Source of the DNA: Alligator mississippiensis
Lineage: Eukaryota; Chordata; Crocodylia; Alligatoridae
Direction of reading: 5' to 3'
NCBI RefSeq assembly: GCF_030867095.1
Contig: NC_081826.1
Span: 36,682,001 to 36,746,000, forward strand
DNA: 64,000 bases
Part shown: positions 58,701 to 64,000 of the stretch, one piece after another
Layout of the letters: each line of letters starts with the position of its first letter
Numbering within the stretch: the first letter of the stretch is position 1
Position numbers and translations under genes: made by a program
The notes under the pieces: generated by a model
What the model was told of the DNA's origin: nothing
Database searches by the model: none
What the model saw: the letters and a program-made list of their open reading frames with translations, nothing else

Positions 58701-60960
58701 ATTTCAGTGAGCTCCATGTGGACATACCCTTGTGCTCTTGCAGATTCAGGAGTCTGTATGATACTCTGCAAGGTCAGGGCATTCACACAATTAAATATTA
58801 AAGAGACTGGCTAAGGATGATACTTGTTTTATAAATCTAAGTAATTATATGATTACTGGCATCTGGGATAAGCTGGGTAATCAATCATAAAATTTGCTAG
58901 CTTTTCTCTGCTCAGCAGCTTGCTTGTTTTTCCATTCCTGTAACTGCTTCATTTCTAAAGATAGGTAAAGTAATATGTAACAGGATTTTATTTTAAAGTG
59001 TTTCCTAAAATGACATTACTAGATGTGGCAGTAAGCCCACCTTTGTAGATTGGTGGAACTTGTAAAATACGATTTTTGAATCAGAGCCTAAAATTAAATC
59101 TGCCTAAATATGTTAATCAGCTCTAAAAGTTTGGTTTGATTTCTTACTCAGATAGTGAGATTTCCATTAGAGACCATTTTCAAAATTGGATCAGACAAGC
59201 AAAATAGGAAAAAGGTAAAAGTTAGTCATGAAAGCTGCCTCCTTTGTTATCTCTGGGACATTCTGATTTTTTCAGGTATGCCTAGATACTCAATAATGTC
59301 TGGATACAAATGTCTGGGTGTTGCCAACCTACAAGTCTGCATCACAACGTAACCACATTGTAAATGCACTTAATAATGAACTATCATGCCACCCTTAGAC
59401 ACACATTATGGCTATATTTGTTCCAGAAGGAAAATACAAAACTAGTACCAGCCTTAAAAAACCCCACACTTTTAATCACAAAAAACAGTTGTTAAACCTG
59501 AGGGAGGGCACTTGAAGTCCAAAAGCTTGCTCAACTGCATTTTCAACTATACAGTAGATCCAACAATACAAATAAAAAAAAAAAGAGGGCTGAAGAGGGC
59601 AGTGCCTTCTGTTCTGAGATCTAGAGCACATCTTTGCTGCCTCCCAGTCCACTGTGGCTTTCTCCTGCTGGTTGTGCCTTTGGAAACACCTTCAAAGAGG
59701 TACCATAGGAAAGGAGAAGGGAGGGAGGGTAGGAAGAAAGAAGAAAACTAAGAGTGTTTCAGGATGCCTTAACTTTTTAAATATAACTGCAGGGGTTTGG
59801 GCAGCACTGATCTCACAGCCCTAAATACAGCAATATATGCTGCATGTGTGTGTCAAGTAGCAATCAAAACTCACTCATGACTTGAAATGGTAGAGCATAA
59901 TTCTGAATGGGCCTTGGTTACTAGGGTGAATACTTATTAGTTTAAACTGGTTAAAGAAATAAGAGGGATTCAATATAGCTCCTAAATTACGCAAAGTTTA
60001 AAATAACAATATTAACTAACAACAATATGAACTTTGGGGCTAAATCTGTGTTCGGGGCTAAATCTGGTTACAACAGCACTATACTGGCTACAAAAGTACT
60101 ACAATTAAAATTTAATGATAATGATATCGTGCTGAAATCCTTTAAAATGTCAAAATTCAATCAACATCATGTATATCAAAACAAATTTCCTCCTGTGCAA
60201 CTTTTGATCTTCCACAGGCAAACACAAGAGTCAATTTTCATTACTCAATACTGGAAAAAATGTATTTACATTATCAGAGATATCAGATCTTCCCCTGCTA
60301 CCACAGCTAGGATTTCCAGTAGTAGTGTACATATAATCCTTTGTAAATGTTACATTTAAACTGAAGATGCACATGTCAAATCAATCATTTTACTCTGGTA
60401 AATAGCAGCAAACAGGCAATTACTTCCTCCTCAGAGGAACAGGTAAATAATTATTTTCAATTTTAGTGTTTGTAGTTACAAAACATTCGCACTTTTTTCT
60501 TTTCCTCTTATGTTAAGGACTTGTACAAGAGTTACTCTGAACAGTCTGTGCCACCATTGGTCCCCCTCGCAACAGTTTCCATTTCGTACTGTTAACCCCA
60601 GCTTCAACTATGTGTTTGACCCCATTGTGACTGAGGAAGTCTGGATCTTATTTCCAAAAATACAAAACAAATGTCAGTGCTTTCATGCTTTCACCAGCAT
60701 TTCATCCCATCAAATGACACATAGTATACACAATGGTCTACTTGCTGGATGTCCCAAGTGAGGCAAAGCTGCCTGTTTTTCAAACTACTCTGGAAAATGT
60801 TCTCACTCTGAAACCAAATTCTGCCTGAGCCTTTCCTTTAATTCTTAAAAAATAAAAAGATTTTGGCTTCCCATTACTAGGGGCCACTGTGCAACGTGAG
60901 AAGCTGGAAGCAGACTTGAATCCTTCTGTCACTCCTTTCCTCCTCAATTCACACCTCATT
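58701..60960. other. BAALC intron 1, nothing recognised
   Basis: AT-rich. A direct duplication of ggggctaaatctg occurs at about 60036-60066. The 110-codon frame at 60027-60359 has no domain. Confidence 0.5.
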
Positions 60961-61120
60961 ACTTGTCATTATTACCATTTGTATTACTATTTTTAATTGC
61001 CTGGGTGCCTCTGAGTCCTAGTCTTGGACCAGGAGTCCACCATTCTAGACACTACAAACAAAGAACAGACAGGTCCTGCTCCAAAAGACCACAATTTAAG
61101 CATGCAGTAAGAGACAGAAG
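60961..61120 (+). repeat. ancient interspersed repeat
   Basis: The motif series gggtgcctctgagtcctagt, cttggaccaggagtccacca, ttctagacactacaaacaaag and ctgctccaaaagaccacaat is a pattern seen in many reptile repeats of LINE 3'-end or SINE type. The family is not assigned. Confidence 0.45.
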
Positions 61121-61872
61121 TCACTCAAGAGCCCTGAATGACACATGGGCTAGGGATGTTGTGTACAGTGACTGAGAAAGGAGGTAGCTGGGAGAGCTCC
61201 TGAGAAGGAATTTACGATTTCTGTTTTAGCTATGGTGAGCCAGTAGGGATGACTGGACTTCTAGAAGGAAACATCAGAGAGACAGGCTGAGATTTTAATT
61301 TGGACAGAAGGAGGCAGGTCTGGAGCAGAGGTAGCTCTGCAAGGTGTCGACACAGACATAATAGCTGAATTTGTGTTTGCAGATGAGACTACTCAAAGGC
61401 AAGTTATAGAGAGAAATAAAAACAGGACCAAAGAAAGGAAAGCAGAAACAGCAAGTACAGTCAGAGAAGAATTTGCTGCCAGCCTTCCAGTTACTCAGCA
61501 CACATACATCTGAACTTGAAGCTTTGTGCTACTATTCCTGCCTCCCCTCCCCCCAAAGGAACGGAGGCCAAGCTATCACTATCCACTAAGAGAATAAGAG
61601 AAACAAGAGATGATCTAAATCCCAGGACTAAACTCAGGTGTTCCACGCTTCCAACACATTCAAAGGAAAGAGAAAGGAGGAACAGGCAGTTAAAAGCCCA
61701 GAATTGGGAATGAGACAACCTAGATTCTATTACGGATTGTGTCACAGATGTCTAACATTAATATAGGCTCTGCATTTTTATTATTATTTTATATTTAGGT
61801 TACAATAGGGCCCAATGGCATCTATCAGGACTTGGACCCCAGTGTAACATAGAGGTTCCTGTGAAGTCCTAC
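61121..61872. other. BAALC intron 1, nothing recognised
   Basis: No supported feature. Confidence 0.5.
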
Positions 61873-61880
61873 AGTCTAAA

Positions 61881-62106
61881 GCAGGGGTAGGCAACACTTG
61901 GCACAGGTGCCAGAGTATGCCAGATGAAGGCATTTTGCTTGGCACACGTGCCTTAGCACAGATGGTGGGGAGGGGGCCAGGGCTGCATGTCACAACAAGG
62001 ATTGGGCCCTTCATGGCTCCTCTGCCATCTGCCCTGTCACACCAACATCTTACAAGTCGAGGCTGCAGGTGTTTTTGGCACTTTACTCAAAATGTTGCTG
62101 ACCCCT
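61881..62106. mobile_element. short hAT-like MITE
   Basis: A 226-bp element starting gcaggggtaggcaacacttg and ending caaaatgttgctgacccct, flanked by AGTCTAAA (61873-61880) and AGACTAAA (62107-62114), seven of eight identical. Confidence 0.78.
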
Positions 62107-62383
62107 AGACTAAAATGTAGATTACCCTTCCCTACCTCCAATTAAACTTGTTGTGGCACTTAATTCATTCATTTTTTATAGTAATTTGAGATCCCTGGAC
62201 AGAAAGCACTACTGAAATGGAAAGTATTACTCTTATTATCCAGCTAGCTAAATGAGCATGGAATTTAAAGACAGCTACAGTTATCATTTCCAGTTAATCA
62301 CGCCAAGCAATGACAGAAAACTGAAAGTAGATTGAAAAGAATATCCACAAATGTACCTATATGAGAAACAGGGGTATAGGTTG

Positions 62384-62432
62384 TAGCCATGTTGGTCTAA
62401 GGACATAGGCAGACAAGGTTCTTTGGGTAGGA
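62384..62432 (+). repeat. fragment of the ttgtagccatgttggtcta repeat
   Basis: Nearly identical over about 48 bases to the start of the repeat at 28676, then diverges at gggtagg. Confidence 0.75.
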
Positions 62433-63145
62433 ACAGAAATTTGGTAAAACAAAGCTCTTCAGTCTAGATGATCAAGGAATAACAAGATTCAAAGGCTGAA
62501 ATTTATAACTAGGCAAACTAAGGCAAGGAACATAGCACAGATGTTTAGTGGTAAGGGTAATTAACTAAACAATTTACAATGGTTTTGGTGGATTTTCCAT
62601 CACTGGATATTTTTCAATCAAGACTATATGTTCTTCTGAAAAGACATGCTCTAATTTAAATAGGAATTAATTCAGGGAAGTCCTAAAGTCATTATTATAA
62701 GGAGATCAGTCTAGAGAACCACTCTGTTCCTTTCTGGGTCATCACTTTGTGAGAACACCAAAGGATATGGTAAAGTTGAGTGATCTAAATGATGGTGTCT
62801 CCCTTCAGGCACATTTTGTTTTACAATGCTTCCTTGAGGGTGAAAAAGCTGTCACACCCATCTAATATACAACCCACTATGAAAGTAGCAACTATATTAT
62901 TAACACCCTGAGTCAAGAGCTGTCAACTTTCCACCAAACCATCCAAGAAAAACTGAATCTGTCCTCACCATCATGGTTGGCTTGTCACACTAGTACAATG
63001 TAGGGAAAGCATTCACCCTGTGATGGTAAGTCTATTACATCTGCACTCAAGTAGTAAAAACATCATGCTTTTATGATTTAGTAAGTACTAAGATAAAGCC
63101 CTGCAGATGGCCCTTCTATGGTGAATTTAGCAGCTCCCAACAAGT

Positions 63146-63149
<4 letters not shown>
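62433..63149. other. BAALC intron 1, nothing recognised
   Basis: No supported feature. Confidence 0.5.
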
Positions 63150-63193
<44 letters not shown>

Positions 63194-63194
63194 G
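63150..63194 (+). repeat. (AG)n microsatellite
   Basis: About 45 bases of AG dinucleotide with a single interruption (aaag near 63178). Confidence 0.95.
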
Positions 63195-63475
63195 AAATTA
63201 AGAGTGCAAAATACACAGAAGGAGCAATCTGTGTTACAGAGCCAGAAACGAATAATTTGACAAATTGTCAAAAATGAATATTTGACAAAAATGGAGTGGC
63301 TAGGATATTGTTCTTCTGTTATATAGCTTCTCCCCTAGATAGACCAGGAAATAATGCAGTCATAAACCCTGATCTTCAGGAAGACTTGAAGCTTCAAGAT
63401 ATCCTTACAAACCTGATCAAACAGAAGTTAAGTCTCAACCAAGCAGAGGACAGATCAGGACATATGTCACTTCTA

Positions 63476-63737
63476 AGGTTGCCAACCTCCAGGATTGCCC
63501 TGGAGTCTCCAGGATTTAGAGATAAATCTCCAGGGGACTGCTGAGACTCACCCAGGAGATAAATGATAGGGCATTCATTAAAATAAATATTAAATGTTGA
63601 ATCTGATGTATACAGTTGTCCAGTGGGTTTTTAAAACATAATAGTAATGTGCATTTGCCTTCCTGACATACAGTCATTAATGTTGTTGTGATGTGATGAA
63701 ACCTCCCAGAATAGATTCAAACAGAGTTGGCAACCCT
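63476..63737. mobile_element. short DNA transposon (aggttgccaacctccagg type)
   Basis: Starts aggttgccaacctccaggat and ends agttggcaaccct, forming inverted termini of about 13 bp. The inner ctccaggatttagagataaatctccagg forms another hairpin. Widespread in vertebrates by recollection; no clear target duplication here. Confidence 0.6.
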
Positions 63738-64000
63738 GGTCTCTTCGGACATGGACTAGATGGATTTAATTAAAAAAGAAAATCCACACAAACACTTACA
63801 TACTACAGTTCATAGATACCAATACTTTCAGTCCAAGCTTGTACTTTCATTTATCTATTTCTTTTTTTAAAACATACGCTTTTACTGAACTTTAAAAAGG
63901 AGGCAAAATGAGCATTAGGTACTATACATATATTTAGAATTACTGCACTCAGCAACCAAGAAACCAGCCGCTGCTCTGGTTTCAAAAATCTGGAATTTTC
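63738..64000. other. BAALC intron 1, nothing recognised
   Basis: AT-rich end of the window. BAALC exon 1 is not present. Confidence 0.5.

Noticed and set aside
1..64000. CRISPR arrays, operons, tRNA and rRNA genes
   Set aside because: No regularly spaced identical repeats, no tRNA cloverleaf and no rRNA core sequence were seen; the DNA is vertebrate nuclear.

Overview
The window is vertebrate nuclear DNA, most likely from a crocodilian. The evidence is spliced genes with GT/AG junctions, long introns, one CpG island, abundant hAT-type short DNA transposons with 8-bp target duplications, CR1 LINEs whose 3' ends look crocodilian/archosaurian, Gypsy-type LTR elements and ancient MIR pieces. No prokaryotic, organellar, tRNA or rRNA gene was seen. 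Assignment to crocodilians rests on recognising the repeat style and was not checked against a database.

Two host genes are recognised, both on the minus strand. At the left end lies the first coding exon of FZD6 (1392-1571). It encodes the signal peptide and the start of the frizzled cysteine-rich domain, ends in a GT splice donor, and sits in a CpG-island promoter (about 1255-2110) with CRE-like, ETS and TCTCGCGA motifs. The rest of FZD6 lies beyond the left edge. From about 38.6 kb rightwards lies the 3' part of BAALC: its terminal coding exon (40304-40414), its 170-nt middle coding exon (47989-48158), the 7.6-kb intron between them and at least 15.8 kb of its first intron. BAALC exon 1 is off the right edge. 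The order BAALC then FZD6 in the same orientation matches the human 8q22.3 arrangement.

Layout: 1-1391, FZD6 intron 1 with a hAT fragment. 1392-2110, FZD6 exon and promoter. 2.1-38.6 kb, intergenic, with clusters of hAT-type elements (8-12.6, 14-16.6, 22-31, 33.3-38.6 kb), a Tigger-like MITE, an internally deleted LINE, a Harbinger transposase relic, a CR1 and one unexplained exon-like open segment (7810-7929). 38.6-48.2 kb, BAALC 3' part with a pogo/Tigger-like foldback, a CR1 tail split by a hAT, and a solo Gypsy-like LTR carrying a minisatellite. 48.2-64 kb, BAALC intron 1, with a nest at 50.4-56.9 kb holding two opposed CR1s, a Gypsy pol whose integrase precedes its reverse transcriptase, an inverted pair of mariner fragments and a hAT transposase relic.

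No intact transposase or reverse transcriptase gene was found; every one seen carries stops, frameshifts or deletions. Most long open frames are shadows of GC-rich or tandemly repeated transposon interiors. The observations most worth following up are the domain order of the Gypsy element, the orphan exon-like segment, and the LINE copy that joins its endonuclease to its zinc-finger tail.
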